This document shows, one piece after another, positions 26,130-34,980 of a stretch of DNA of 62,866 nt; position 1 is the stretch's first letter, and each line of letters starts with the position of its first letter. The translations under genes and the position numbers were made by a program. The DNA is from Candidatus Magnetobacterium casense (lineage in GTDB: Bacteria > Nitrospirota > Thermodesulfovibrionia > Thermodesulfovibrionales > Magnetobacteriaceae), in NCBI RefSeq assembly GCF_000714715.1, contig NZ_JMFO01000020.1:1-62866 (forward strand), in the 5' to 3' direction. The notes beneath the pieces were generated by a model. The model was given only the letters and a program-made list of their open reading frames with translations, was not told where the DNA came from and ran no database searches.

Positions 26130-26564
26130 ATGAATAATGAAATTAACGCGGACCTAAAGATGCCAATGTTCCAGTTTAAGGCTTATGCATATAACATGGA
26201 GTACTTTGAGGAGATGAGAAAGGTACCTTTAAAGGTAAACAGAGATAATTTTTTTAATTTTCTTGATTCTATTGCAGATAAATATCCATTTATGGTAATA
26301 ATTGGCTTGCGTGTATTAACAGAAATAGCAGTTAAAGAAATATTAGAGCAAAAAGGGATTCCTTTTGCAGAGAGAGATACTTTATCTGTCTTGATAGATA
26401 AGCTTTGTAAGAAGGAAGATGTGTGTAAACGCTTGAAAGATTTTTCAAAATTTGAGAATATAGCCGCACATGGATATGAAATACCTGTAGATATAGCAAA
26501 GTGGGCATTAGATGTAATACCATATACTTTAAATGAATTGAGTAAAAAAACACATCAAACTTGA
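26130..26564 (+). CDS. Small helical protein following the R-M genes (HEPN/DUF4145-like)
   Basis: 144 residues, no certain family. The middle part is helical with TEIAVKEILEQKGIPF, and the C-terminal part has a conserved-looking ENIAAHGYEIPVDIAKWALDVIPYTLNEL. It resembles the HEPN/DUF4145 class, in which a His-containing R-x4-6-H-like motif can occur in RNases or in non-catalytic helpers. It starts right after the methyltransferase stop (TAA then ATG, no gap), with an AAGGA site inside the end of that gene. Co-expression suggests it helps the R-M system or is a defence partner; its role is unknown. AT-rich like the other two genes. Confidence 0.45.
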   Translation: MNNEINADLKMPMFQFKAYAYNMEYFEEMRKVPLKVNRDNFFNFLDSIADKYPFMVIIGLRVLTEIAVKEILEQKGIPFAERDTLSVLIDKLCKKEDVCKRLKDFSKFENIAAHGYEIPVDIAKWALDVIPYTLNELSKKTHQT

Positions 26565-26570
26565 CATGTC

Positions 26571-27272
26571 ATGACCAATAACGTCTCACTCATAGACAGG
26601 GTAAACCATATCTACAAGCGCATCTCCTACGCGGCCATGCGTGCAGACAGAAGCCCCGATGAGGTCAAACTCATAGCCGTCAGCAAGCATATACCGATGG
26701 AGGCCATTGTGCAGGCCATAGATGTTGGGCTGAGGCACTTTGGTGAGAGCTACATCCAGGAGGCGGTCAAAAAGATTGAGGCCACTAGCGACGACCAATC
26801 CGCAACACGCCTGTCATGGCACCTCATCGGTCACCTGCAACGAAACAAGGTCAAACATGCCGTGGGGCTTTTTGACGTAATCCACTGCCTGGACTCTCTG
26901 GCCCTCGCAAGAGAGATAGACCTGCACGCTGAAAGGCTTAACAAGATACAAAGCGTCCTAATACAGGTCAAACTGGCCGATGAGCACACCAAAAGCGGCA
27001 TCGATCTATCCCTGTTACCGGCTCTGGTTGAGGACATCGCCACACTGAAGCACGTGCGCCTGGAGGGGCTGATGACCATCCCCCCCTACCTTGACAACCC
27101 GCAGGAGGTCAGACCGTACTTCAGGCAGTTGTATCAGCTCAGAGAGGCCGTTTATGGCATGGGCTACAAGGACCTCGAACTATCAATGGGCATGTCCAAC
27201 GACTACGAAGTCGCCATCGAGGAAGGCGCTACGCTGGTCAGGATTGGCACCGCCATCTTCGGCCAGAGGTGA
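26571..27272 (+). CDS. yggS: YggS-family pyridoxal-phosphate homeostasis protein
   Basis: 233 residues, the normal length. The PLP-binding Lys is K39 (LIAVSKH). Other typical blocks are HFGESYIQEA, WHLIGHLQRNK, VKLADEHTKSG, LEGLMTIPP, LSMGMSNDYEVAIEEGATLVRIGTAIFG. Proteins of this family bind PLP but have no known enzyme activity and stabilise amino-acid and vitamin B6 pools. It begins 6 nt after the R-M operon ends; no clear ribosome site is visible, and its transcription may come from the R-M promoter. The next gene starts 4 nt after its stop. Confidence 0.92.
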   Translation: MTNNVSLIDRVNHIYKRISYAAMRADRSPDEVKLIAVSKHIPMEAIVQAIDVGLRHFGESYIQEAVKKIEATSDDQSATRLSWHLIGHLQRNKVKHAVGLFDVIHCLDSLALAREIDLHAERLNKIQSVLIQVKLADEHTKSGIDLSLLPALVEDIATLKHVRLEGLMTIPPYLDNPQEVRPYFRQLYQLREAVYGMGYKDLELSMGMSNDYEVAIEEGATLVRIGTAIFGQR

Positions 27273-27276
27273 GGCA

Positions 27277-28419
27277 ATGTCTGTCATAAACGCCGCACTC
27301 ATAAACGAAAAACGTGTTATCGAGACGTTTAAGGAGCTAATAGAGATACCGTCGCCGTCGTTTCAGGAGCAGGAGATCGGCAGACGACTTGTTGAAATGC
27401 TGCGGAGGCTCTCCTTTGACGTAGAGATGCTTGACTATGAATATTCCTTTAACATATTGGCACACAAACGGGGCAGTATATCTGGTGCCACTTCGTTGTT
27501 GTTAAGTGCGCACATGGACACAGTACAGCCCACCCCGGCGGCACTGAGCTACAGCCATCAGGACGGTCTCATTGCCTCTACGGGGGAAACCATACTAGGG
27601 GCCGATGACAAGAGCGGTATAGCCGAAATCATAGAGGCCCTCACCATACTTGAGGAGACCGGCCATCCCCACGGAGACATCGAGGTGCTCTTTACCTCGG
27701 CAGAGGAGCGAGGACTGTATGGCGCCAGGCATGTTGACTACGGCAAGATACGCAGTCGCTATGCCCTGGTCTTAGACAGCAGCGGGGAGGTTGGACGGAT
27801 TGTCCTGGCCGCCCCCACACACGTTACATATCGCATGACGATTACCGGAAGGGCAGCACATGCAGGCATAGAGCCGGAGAAGGGTACAAACTCAATCATC
27901 GCCGCCGCCAGGATAATATCCGCCATTGCCGATGGCCGGATCAACGCCGACACCACCGCAAATGTCGGCATCATACACGGGGGCAGTGCTACAAACATCG
28001 TCCCCTCTGAAACCGTTGTTGATGGCGAGTTCAGGAGTCTTACCCCCGCAACCTTGGATAAGCTCATGACAACTACCTTTAATACGGCAAAAGACATCGC
28101 CCGAAAAAATCAGGTTAAGCTGGCAATCCGGCATGAGCGCCTCTATGAGGGTTACAGCTTTGAACCAACAGAGCCTTTCGTCCAAATCATAAGCGGCGCT
28201 ATTGAGCGTTGTCGATTAGAGTCGGCCTGCGTCAGCTCAGGGGGAGGTTCCGATGCAAACATATTCAACCAGCACGGCATAATGGCCATCCCACTATCCA
28301 CCGGTATGCAAAAACCCCACACAGTCGAAGAATATATCTACACCAACGACCTGCTCAGGGGCAGCCTCCTCGTCCTTGAGGTTATAGCGTCATTGGCACA
28401 GAGAATAAGAGAAGATTAG
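27277..28419 (+). CDS. M20-family metallopeptidase, PepT-like
   Basis: 380 residues from the ATG at 27277, preceded by AGAGGTGAGG; the longer open frame from 27091 overlaps yggS in another frame and does not look like protein. M20-type metal and catalytic residues: H79 and D81 (SAHMDTVQP), D110 (LGADDKSG), E143/E144 (SAEERGLYGARH), D167 (VLDSSGEVG) and later GGGSDANIF. PepT-like members remove N-terminal residues from tripeptides; other members hydrolyse acyl-amino acids, so the substrate is open. It is in an operon with yggS (4-nt gap) and possibly with the next gene. Confidence 0.85.
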   Translation: MSVINAALINEKRVIETFKELIEIPSPSFQEQEIGRRLVEMLRRLSFDVEMLDYEYSFNILAHKRGSISGATSLLLSAHMDTVQPTPAALSYSHQDGLIASTGETILGADDKSGIAEIIEALTILEETGHPHGDIEVLFTSAEERGLYGARHVDYGKIRSRYALVLDSSGEVGRIVLAAPTHVTYRMTITGRAAHAGIEPEKGTNSIIAAARIISAIADGRINADTTANVGIIHGGSATNIVPSETVVDGEFRSLTPATLDKLMTTTFNTAKDIARKNQVKLAIRHERLYEGYSFEPTEPFVQIISGAIERCRLESACVSSGGGSDANIFNQHGIMAIPLSTGMQKPHTVEEYIYTNDLLRGSLLVLEVIASLAQRIRED

Positions 28420-28435
28420 ATAACGGAGTTAAAAC

Positions 28436-29068
28436 ATGCAGGGTTTGACCTACTATCCGGTATTTCTTAACCTCGCCAACAAGGAGTGTCTCATCGTAGG
28501 TGGTGGCAAGGTGGCACAGCGAAAGGCCTTAAAGCTCATCGAGGCGGGGGCTTCTCTGACCATCGTGGCTCCGGAGCTGACAGAAGAGTTAAACCGCCTA
28601 AAGACTGCCGGGAGGTTCACTCACCGGCAACGGACGTTTGTCAAGGATGACCTCGATGGTGTGTTTCTGGTCATAGCGGCCACCTCTGACAAGCGGGTTA
28701 ATGAAGAGATCGCCGCACAGTTCAACGGCCTCATAAACGTCGTTGACAGTCCGCAGCGGTGCAGCTTTATCGTGCCATCGTCGGTGACAAGGGGCGAGCT
28801 GACCATAGCGGTATCCACCTCAGGGGCAAGCCCTGCCCTTGCAAGCACCATACGCCAGGAGCTTGAAGCGTTGTATCCAGAGGACTTTGCCGATTACGTG
28901 TCGTTTCTGCGGACGTACAGACAGAGGGTACTCGACAGCAATGCCGATATTGAACACAAGGACGCCCTGATAAAAGAAGCAGCCGGCAAGGACTTCGTTG
29001 AGGCGGTAAGGGTCGGCAGGCTGGAGGCGGTAAAGGCAAGGCTGTCACAATGGCCGGTAAGCAGTTGA
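28436..29068 (+). CDS. Precorrin-2 dehydrogenase/sirohydrochlorin ferrochelatase (siroheme synthesis)
   Basis: 210 residues, similar to the N-terminal half of CysG and to Met8p. It starts with YYPVFLNLANKECLIVGGGKVAQRKA, a Rossmann NAD-binding GGGKVAxRK motif, then VAPELTEEL, an RTFVKDDLDGVFLVIAATSDKRVN stretch, NVVDSPQRCSFIVPSSVTRGELTIAVSTSGASPALA and a helical C-terminus. It oxidises precorrin-2 to sirohydrochlorin and may insert iron. It starts 16 nt after the peptidase ends, with CGGAG as ribosome site. Siroheme or heme d1 and cobalamin are possible end products; no other gene of these paths is nearby. Confidence 0.9.
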   Translation: MQGLTYYPVFLNLANKECLIVGGGKVAQRKALKLIEAGASLTIVAPELTEELNRLKTAGRFTHRQRTFVKDDLDGVFLVIAATSDKRVNEEIAAQFNGLINVVDSPQRCSFIVPSSVTRGELTIAVSTSGASPALASTIRQELEALYPEDFADYVSFLRTYRQRVLDSNADIEHKDALIKEAAGKDFVEAVRVGRLEAVKARLSQWPVSS

Positions 29069-29123
29069 AGGGTTTCAGATAAACTGTTGTCAGATAAAAA
29101 AATGAAAATCAGGAGGAAATAAG

Positions 29124-29627
29124 ATGATTTCAAAACAAACCAGCAATAACAAGATCAATGTATGTATCTTTCTTTTGTCCCTCTGCATGGCCTTTCTTTA
29201 TAGTACTGTCACGGCAAATGCAGGAGAGGGGGCACCACCAGATAATGATGCAGTTGTTGTCGAACTTAAAAAAACCGTTGAGACGGACTTGAACACCACA
29301 ATAAAGGCACGGCAAGAGAAAAAGAAACAACACTGTGTGTCGATCTCCTACTGTGACTCCCTGTGGCAGTCTTTCTACAATGAATACACCGGTGAGTTTA
29401 GCCATGATATACAAAAGACCACTGACCCCCTTCAGCCCTACTCTGCCGAGGTGAAGCTCTTCTTTTACAAGTACAGCGAGGTCGGGGCAAACGGACAGAA
29501 TATCGAATATGAAAGCCTGACAGAGTGTGAGGCAAAAGTGCCAAAGAGTTTCAGAAAGATATCAAGGCTGTCTTCGGAATATATCTTCTACACGTACAAG
29601 GACAATAAATGGGTGTTGAAGGAATAA
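29124..29627 (+). CDS. Exported protein of unknown function
   Basis: 167 residues with no family I recognise. A signal peptide is likely: a basic N-terminus (NNKINV), a hydrophobic core at about 12-30 (CIFLLSLCMAFLYSTVTANA) and a possible cleavage after ANA. The mature part is rich in charged residues with short helical segments and four Cys (HCVSISYCDSLW, ECEAK). It may be periplasmic. A strong AGGAGG precedes the ATG, and the next gene starts 7 nt after its stop. Confidence 0.6.
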   Translation: MISKQTSNNKINVCIFLLSLCMAFLYSTVTANAGEGAPPDNDAVVVELKKTVETDLNTTIKARQEKKKQHCVSISYCDSLWQSFYNEYTGEFSHDIQKTTDPLQPYSAEVKLFFYKYSEVGANGQNIEYESLTECEAKVPKSFRKISRLSSEYIFYTYKDNKWVLKE

Positions 29628-29634
29628 CTGGCAG

Positions 29635-30540
29635 TTGACCCCTTCTCTGCCAAAGGTAGCCATCATACTGGTCAACTACAATGGCTATGCGGACACGATA
29701 GAGTGCCTCAGGTCGCTGACAACAACACAGTGCGGTGCAAGCAAGGTATTTGTAGTAGACAACGGTTCAACAGACGGTTCAATGGCTGAGATCGCACAAT
29801 GGCTCCGGGACAGTGAAACCGACACGGCAGAACTGATCGCCCTGCAGGCCAATATGGGCTTTGGTGTTGCCAATAACGTGGGGATGGAGCGTGCCTTTGC
29901 TGACGATTATAACTACGCACTGCTCCTGAATAACGACACGGTTGTGACGGAGGGCTTTCTTGCAAAGATGCTCGGGACGTTTGAACACTTCAACGATGCC
30001 GGCATCGTTGGTGGATTGATCCGGAATTACTACAGACAAGGCGACGTATGGTTCAGCGGCGGATATATTGATTACATCAGGGGGGCATTCTACCATCTGC
30101 ACAACACATGCAAGGGGATGCGGCAGTCCGGTTTCATCACCGGATGTCTTATGCTGATCCCGCAGCGGGTCTATCGTGAGACAGGGGGGTTTGACGATAG
30201 GTACTTTCTGAACGTCGAGGATATAGACCTCTGTTGCAGGGTGCGGGATGCCGGCTACAGGCTTGTCGTAAACTGCGACGCCGTCATATATCACAAGATC
30301 AGCGCCTCAATAGGCGGCCTTTACAGCCGGCGACACCAGTATTATTTTCACAGGAACAGGATGCTGTTTTTCGGCAACCGTCTCAGGGGGATGCGTAAGG
30401 GCGTGTTTTATGCCCTTCAGTTTCTTGTTGCCATACCCATCTGGATGGCGATTCAACTGCTCAAGGGTAATCTCAACGCCGTCAAAGGCGCCCTCAAGGG
30501 GTACTACGACCTCCTCAGAGGACATACAGGAAAAGGGTGA
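29635..30540 (+). CDS. Family 2 glycosyltransferase (rhamnosyltransferase-like)
   Basis: 301 residues from a TTG start at 29635, preceded by AAGGAATAA. The N-terminus is typical of GT2: PKVAIILVNYNGYADTIECL, VVDNGSTDGS, ANMGFGVANNVGM and a nucleotide-sugar-binding LLLNNDTVV (the NND variant of the DxD motif), then FNDAGIVGG, RQSGFITGCLMLIPQRVYRETGGFDDRYFLNVEDIDLCCRVRDAG, and a C-terminal membrane-associated helix (about 265-285). It likely adds a sugar to a cell-surface glycan or lipid-linked intermediate. Same transcription unit as the small exported protein. Confidence 0.88.
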   Translation: MTPSLPKVAIILVNYNGYADTIECLRSLTTTQCGASKVFVVDNGSTDGSMAEIAQWLRDSETDTAELIALQANMGFGVANNVGMERAFADDYNYALLLNNDTVVTEGFLAKMLGTFEHFNDAGIVGGLIRNYYRQGDVWFSGGYIDYIRGAFYHLHNTCKGMRQSGFITGCLMLIPQRVYRETGGFDDRYFLNVEDIDLCCRVRDAGYRLVVNCDAVIYHKISASIGGLYSRRHQYYFHRNRMLFFGNRLRGMRKGVFYALQFLVAIPIWMAIQLLKGNLNAVKGALKGYYDLLRGHTGKG

Positions 30541-30572
30541 CGACAACTGGTGGCAACTGTTTTTTTCCCTGC

Positions 30573-31016
30573 CTATGCCGTACTGAAGTATTTCTTCATT
30601 TCCTCCAGGATAAATATATTTTCAACCTCCACTGCCAGCGGACGTGTATAGTCCCCAATGTACCTTTGCAGGAACTCATCACCATCCTCGAGTCTGATCC
30701 GCCCTATTGCCCCAAGCTCAGGAGAGGAGTCCAGGTATTGGTTAATCTCATCTATGTCATAATAAGACGTTATCATGTCGGCAAACTTAGCTAACAACCT
30801 CTCACCTTCCAGGAATATATTCATACACTCTTCCTCGTCATCAACAGTGCCCAGCATGTTATAGATTGTCACCAGCTTCCTGTACGACAGGACATCGCAG
30901 GAGACAAAGTAAAATTTCTCACCTACAATGTAGCTTATAGCTACCTCATTACCCAACCTCTTACGGAAAGTCTCGGCTATCCTGAGCCATCTCTCCAGTA
31001 TACTCTTATCATACAT
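30573..31016 (-). CDS. Hypothetical protein, helical and acidic
   Basis: 147 residues from the ATG at 31016, preceded by AGAAGGG; a longer open frame reaches 31124 but overlaps the rluB end. No recognised family. The sequence is acidic and alternates helices and beta strands (EVAISYIVGEKFYFVSCDVLSYRKLVTIYNML, then MITSYYDIDEINQYLDSSPELGAIGRIRLED). No signal peptide or membrane span. It is the last gene of the minus-strand rluB-aro cluster, 82 nt after rluB. Confidence 0.55.
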   Translation of the reverse strand: MYDKSILERWLRIAETFRKRLGNEVAISYIVGEKFYFVSCDVLSYRKLVTIYNMLGTVDDEEECMNIFLEGERLLAKFADMITSYYDIDEINQYLDSSPELGAIGRIRLEDGDEFLQRYIGDYTRPLAVEVENIFILEEMKKYFSTA

Positions 31017-31098
31017 GATAACCCTTCTGTGAAGCCGGTTATGATCACACTTCAATGCATCAGTGCAATCGATACCAGCCCATGCCACTAAGCGTCTG

Positions 31099-31824
31099 TT
31101 AAAATCCCTTTCTGGCAGAGGCAATCTCCGGCGGGGTAAGGTATTGCCACTGTCCCGGCCTCAACTCACCTAACCTGATGCCGTTTATTGCCACGCGCTT
31201 GAGCTTGCTGACGGGGTGGTCAAGGCGTTGCAACATGCGTCGAATCTGCCTCTTTCTGCCTTCATATATGGTCATCTCTATCCAGCTGTTTACGTCGGTT
31301 TTCCCGTGCAGGCGGTCAACCTTTGCCGGCAACGTCATGCCATCTTCAAGCTTTATGCCTGCCCTGAGTCTTGCCAGATCGGCATCCTCCAGGACGCCCT
31401 TGACCTTTACGTGATACGTCTTGGGTACCCTCTGCCGCGGATGCAGGAGTTTGTGGGCAAAATCACCATCGTTTGTCAGCAGCAACAACCCCTCTGAGTT
31501 GTAATCCAACCTCCCGATCGGATATACCCTCGTGCCTATGCCCTTAATGAAGTGCCCTATCGTCACCCTTCCCTCGGGGTCCTCGAGGGTCGTCACCACT
31601 TCCACGGGTTTGTAGAACTTTACGTAGATACGCTGTTGCTCAATGGCCCTGGGATTGACCAACTTGCCGTCTATCTTGATGTGGTCGTTGCAGATGTCGG
31701 CCTTGGCGCCAAGTTCCGCCACAGCACCATTTATCGTAACCCTGCCCTCGACAATCAACTCCTCCGCCTTCCTTCGTGACATGATGCCTAGTGCCGATAT
31801 GATCTTCTGAAGTCTTTCTTTCAT
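31099..31824 (-). CDS. rluB: Ribosomal large-subunit pseudouridine synthase (RluB/RsuA family)
   Basis: 241 residues from ATG at 31824; longer open sequence upstream is not conserved. An S4-type RNA-binding region comes first (ERLQKIISALGIMSRRKAEELIVEGRVTINGAVA), then the catalytic GRLDYNSEGLLLLTNDGDFAHKLLHP with the active-site Asp, and KTYHVKVKG, RKRQIRRMLQRLDHPVSKLKRVAI. It isomerises one uridine in 23S rRNA (or 16S in RsuA-type members). A -10-like TACACT lies 6 nt before the ATG without a Shine-Dalgarno, so it may be a weaker leaderless case. Confidence 0.9.
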   Translation of the reverse strand: MKERLQKIISALGIMSRRKAEELIVEGRVTINGAVAELGAKADICNDHIKIDGKLVNPRAIEQQRIYVKFYKPVEVVTTLEDPEGRVTIGHFIKGIGTRVYPIGRLDYNSEGLLLLTNDGDFAHKLLHPRQRVPKTYHVKVKGVLEDADLARLRAGIKLEDGMTLPAKVDRLHGKTDVNSWIEMTIYEGRKRQIRRMLQRLDHPVSKLKRVAINGIRLGELRPGQWQYLTPPEIASARKGF

Positions 31825-31870
31825 AATAATAGTGTAACATAAAGTTGACAGAAAAAAGGGGACAGGGAGA

Positions 31871-32965
31871 TTATTTTGTCCTTTGAAGTCCCTCAAGGAT
31901 ATAGGCTTCATCATCGACAGAGACCAGCCTGACGGAGCCGATCTTCTCAGGCAATACGAACCTCAGGCCACCAGAGACGGCCTTTTTGTCGTGATACATA
32001 AGCCCCACCAGTTGGTTATGGTCGATGTCGTCTGGTACCCTAAAGGGCAGATGGTAACTCTCAAGGATATTTTTCAACTGCACCAGGTCAGCCGGGGCAA
32101 GCATGGAGCGTTCCACGGCAATGCAGGCAGCGGCATACATACCGATGGCTACGGCCTCTCCGTGTAGAAACTTCCTGTATCCGGTAATTGTTTCAATGGC
32201 GTGTCCAACCGTATGACCATAGTTGAGGATGGCCCGCAGGCCGGATTCAGTTTCATCCTCGGAGACGACCTCGGCCTTGATCTGGCATGAGCGATTGATT
32301 ATATAGATCAGGTTGTCGGGGATAAAGGACAACAGTTCATCGGTCTTTACCACGAGGTAGCGGAAGAAGTTCGCATCCCAGATAACACCGTACTTTATGA
32401 CCTCGGCAAGGCCGGAGAGGCGCTGTCTCCAGGGCAGGGTGCTCAACGTCCCGATGTCGATCCACACCAGGCGGGGCTGATAGAAGGAGCCTATCATGTT
32501 TTTTCCAAGTGCGTGGTTGACGCCGGTCTTACCGCCAACGGAGCTGTCCACCTGCGCCAGGAGCGTTGTGGGAATCTGGACGTAGCCAATGCCTCGCATA
32601 TAGATAGATGCGGCAAATCCAGTGATGTCGCCGATCACACCACCCCCAAGGGCAATCAGGGCTGATTTGCGGTCGAGCCCCTCTTTCAGGAGTTCAGACA
32701 AGATATAGTTGACCCAGTTGAGGTCCTTGTACTCCTCACCGTCGGGGAGCAACACGTAGAAACACTTAAACCCTGCCGTCCTGACCGAGGCCAACACCCT
32801 CTCTCCGTAGAGGTTAAAGACGGTCGGGTTGCTGACAAGTGCAAGGGTCTTGCCAAATCCGCACTCTTTGAGTCTCTGCCCTACGGCATCAAGGATACCG
32901 TGGCCTATTGCTATATCGTAGCTCCTGTTGCCAAGAGAGACGGGTACTATTTCCATTTCTGCCAT
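31871..32965 (-). CDS. aroB: 3-dehydroquinate synthase
   Basis: 364 residues, the normal length. Typical blocks: LPDGEEYKDLNWVNYIL, GGGVIGDITGFAASIYMRGIGYVQIPTTLLAQVDSSVGGKTGVNHALGKNMIGSFYQPRLV, SGLAEVIKYGVIWD, ESGLRAILNYGHTVGHAIE and HGEAVAIGM, which include the NAD-binding glycines and the zinc ligands Glu and two His. It forms 3-dehydroquinate from DAHP, the second step of the shikimate pathway. Adjacent on the same strand are aroK and aroC upstream, but a GC-rich repeat of about 125 bp separates them. rluB follows after 46 bp. Confidence 0.97.
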   Translation of the reverse strand: MAEMEIVPVSLGNRSYDIAIGHGILDAVGQRLKECGFGKTLALVSNPTVFNLYGERVLASVRTAGFKCFYVLLPDGEEYKDLNWVNYILSELLKEGLDRKSALIALGGGVIGDITGFAASIYMRGIGYVQIPTTLLAQVDSSVGGKTGVNHALGKNMIGSFYQPRLVWIDIGTLSTLPWRQRLSGLAEVIKYGVIWDANFFRYLVVKTDELLSFIPDNLIYIINRSCQIKAEVVSEDETESGLRAILNYGHTVGHAIETITGYRKFLHGEAVAIGMYAAACIAVERSMLAPADLVQLKNILESYHLPFRVPDDIDHNQLVGLMYHDKKAVSGGLRFVLPEKIGSVRLVSVDDEAYILEGLQRTK

Positions 32966-32991
32966 CCTTGTATCATTAATCCGACATTAAG

Positions 32992-33113
32992 AGAAGGGGA
33001 CTCCGTCCCCTGACCCCCTGGAAGGTGGCGGCTCCACCCCCCCTTCACCACCCTGCAAGGGGGCCAGCCCCCCACTGAGCAGGGGGTCGCTGACCCCTTG
33101 ACCCCTTCCTTGC
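32992..33113 (-). repeat. GC-rich dispersed intergenic repeat, copy 6
   Basis: Runs from AGAAGGGGACTCCGTCCCCT to GACCCCTTGACCCCTTCC, with several short self-complementary blocks. It lies between aroK and aroB. Confidence 0.6.
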
Positions 33114-33120
33114 GGCGGCC

Positions 33121-33630
33121 TCAGAGTGAAAACGTGGTCATCGCGATTATCTCCGCAACGACCATTTCGGGGGTCTTGTCATCGGTATCGATCACGAGGT
33201 CGGCCTGTTCATAAAACGGTCTTCTGAAGTCCAACAGTTCGTATATCTTTTGCAGGGGGTTTGGCACCTTAAGCAGCGGACGGTCATCGGTACTGGCGAC
33301 ACGGCTCAGGATCGCCTCCGGAGTTGTCATCAGACAGACGATGTAACCGTTGCCTCTGAGATATTTCATGTTTTCCTCTCTCAGCACAATGCCACCGCCA
33401 GTGGATATGATCACGCCCTTGAGGCTTGATACCTTTTTGGCCATATCGGTTTCCAGCTCTCTGAATGCCGGCTCTCCGCGGGTTGCAAAGATTTCGTTGA
33501 TCTTCATTGCGGTTGTTGTTTCAATTTCGGAGTCTATATCGATCAGCGGTCTGCCCAGCGTCTCAGAGAGGAGACATCCGACGGTGGTCTTTCCGGTTCC
33601 CATAAAGCCTGTCAGGACTATGTTTTTCAT
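33121..33630 (-). CDS. aroK: Shikimate kinase
   Basis: 169 residues, normal length. P-loop GFMGTGKTT (8-16), DIDSEIE (substrate-binding Asp), a RGEPAFRELET block with shikimate-contacting Arg, the STGGGIVLREEN motif and a SRVASTDDRPLLK lid-type stretch. It phosphorylates shikimate at the 3-OH with ATP. It starts 2 nt downstream of the aroC stop, so the two are coupled. Confidence 0.96.
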   Translation of the reverse strand: MKNIVLTGFMGTGKTTVGCLLSETLGRPLIDIDSEIETTTAMKINEIFATRGEPAFRELETDMAKKVSSLKGVIISTGGGIVLREENMKYLRGNGYIVCLMTTPEAILSRVASTDDRPLLKVPNPLQKIYELLDFRRPFYEQADLVIDTDDKTPEMVVAEIIAMTTFSL

Positions 33631-33632
33631 GG

Positions 33633-34838
33633 TTAATACCCTTTCAGGTACGTTAGATAATTGTTATAGTTTCTCATTGTCTCATCAATGCAGTCACCAC
33701 CGAACTTACAGAGGATGGCATCAGTCAGGACAAAGGCAATCATGGCCTCGGCTATCACGCTACATGCGGCAACGGCGCAGACGTCCGAGCGTTCGTAAGC
33801 GGCCTCTTTTGGCTCCTTGGTTATGATATCAATTGACTTCAGGGGTTTTCGTTGTGTTGGAATGGGTTTCATGATAGCCCTCATCAGCAGGGGCATACCG
33901 TTTGTCATACCACCTTCGAGGCCTCCGGCAAAATTGGATTGGCGATAAAAGCCGGTTTCATCGCTGTAGAGTATCTCATCCATAAGTTTTGAGCCAAATA
34001 GCCCTGAGAGGTCAAAGCCCAGCCCGCATTCTACGCCTTTTACGGCTTGTATACTCATTATTGCCTGAGCCAGTTGTCCGTTGAGGCGTTTATCCCATTG
34101 CACGTGGCTACCCAGTCCAACGGGCAGGCCCACGGCAAACACCTCAAAGACACCTCCGATTGTATCACCCCTTTCTATTGCCTCATCAATGGCCCTGATC
34201 ATGCTTTGTGCGTCCTCTTCGAAGGGGCATCTGACGGGGGATTGATCCGCTTTGGCACTGAGTGCTAACAACTGGTTGCCGATGTCCTTTGTGGCACCCG
34301 GTTCGTTCATTGCGGATTGATAGTAGCGTTTGCCAGCCCCTCCGATTCTTACGACGAAACTGCCGATGGTGATGCCAAACTGAGCGAGGAACGTTCTGCA
34401 CACAGCCCCCAGGGCTACCCTCATGGCCGTCTCTCGTGCCGAGGAGCGTTCGAGTACATTACGGATGTCTCTGAAGCCATGTTTGAGGCATCCTGCGAGG
34501 TCTGCGTGGCCTGGTCTGGCCCTTGTAACGGGGGGGATTGAGCCTTCATCCTGGGCGAGGGAAGACATACCCTTTTGCCAGTTTTCCCAGTCGCGGTTAT
34601 CGATCTTCAGGGCGATTGGGCTGGCCAGGGTCTTTCCCCATCTGACGCCGGAGAGGATTTCGGCCTTGTCTTGTTCGATCTTCATTCTGCCGCCACGTCC
34701 GTATCCCTGCTGTCTTCGGCGGAGTTGTTCGTTTATGGTCTCCGTCTCTATGGGCAGGCCTGCGGGTATACCCTCGATGATTCCAACCAGCGCCTTACCG
34801 TGCGACTCACCCGCAGTTGATATCTTTAATCTATCCAT
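33633..34838 (-). CDS. aroC: Chorismate synthase
   Basis: 401 residues. It has the expected FMN-dependent enzyme features: KISTAGESHGKALVGIIEGIPAGL, RRQQGYGRGGRMKIE, SARETAMRVALGAV and GGMTNGMPLLMRAIMKPIPT. It performs the last shikimate-pathway step, EPSP to chorismate. First gene of the aroC-aroK pair, with a repeat copy directly upstream of it. Confidence 0.97.
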   Translation of the reverse strand: MDRLKISTAGESHGKALVGIIEGIPAGLPIETETINEQLRRRQQGYGRGGRMKIEQDKAEILSGVRWGKTLASPIALKIDNRDWENWQKGMSSLAQDEGSIPPVTRARPGHADLAGCLKHGFRDIRNVLERSSARETAMRVALGAVCRTFLAQFGITIGSFVVRIGGAGKRYYQSAMNEPGATKDIGNQLLALSAKADQSPVRCPFEEDAQSMIRAIDEAIERGDTIGGVFEVFAVGLPVGLGSHVQWDKRLNGQLAQAIMSIQAVKGVECGLGFDLSGLFGSKLMDEILYSDETGFYRQSNFAGGLEGGMTNGMPLLMRAIMKPIPTQRKPLKSIDIITKEPKEAAYERSDVCAVAACSVIAEAMIAFVLTDAILCKFGGDCIDETMRNYNNYLTYLKGY

Positions 34839-34865
34839 ATTTGCACTTAATTCTATTCGTGACTA

Positions 34866-34943
34866 AGAAAAGAAAGAAGGAGGGCGGCTCTGCCCCCTCC
34901 TCAGACCTCCCCTGCAAGGGGACCAGTCCCCTTGACCCCATTA
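34866..34943 (-). repeat. GC-rich dispersed intergenic repeat, copy 7 (short)
   Basis: Runs from AAAGAAAGAAGGAGGGCGGC to GTCCCCTTGACCCCATTA. It lies between the aroC start and the subtilase stop. Confidence 0.7.
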
Positions 34944-34980
34944 TAGCTAGTCCACAGATTATCCTCAATATTGTACCGAA

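Noticed and set aside
27091..27276. N-terminal extension of the M20 peptidase
   Set aside because: It overlaps yggS in another frame and looks like an out-of-frame translation (TTRRRSDRTSG...); the ATG at 27277 has a ribosome site.
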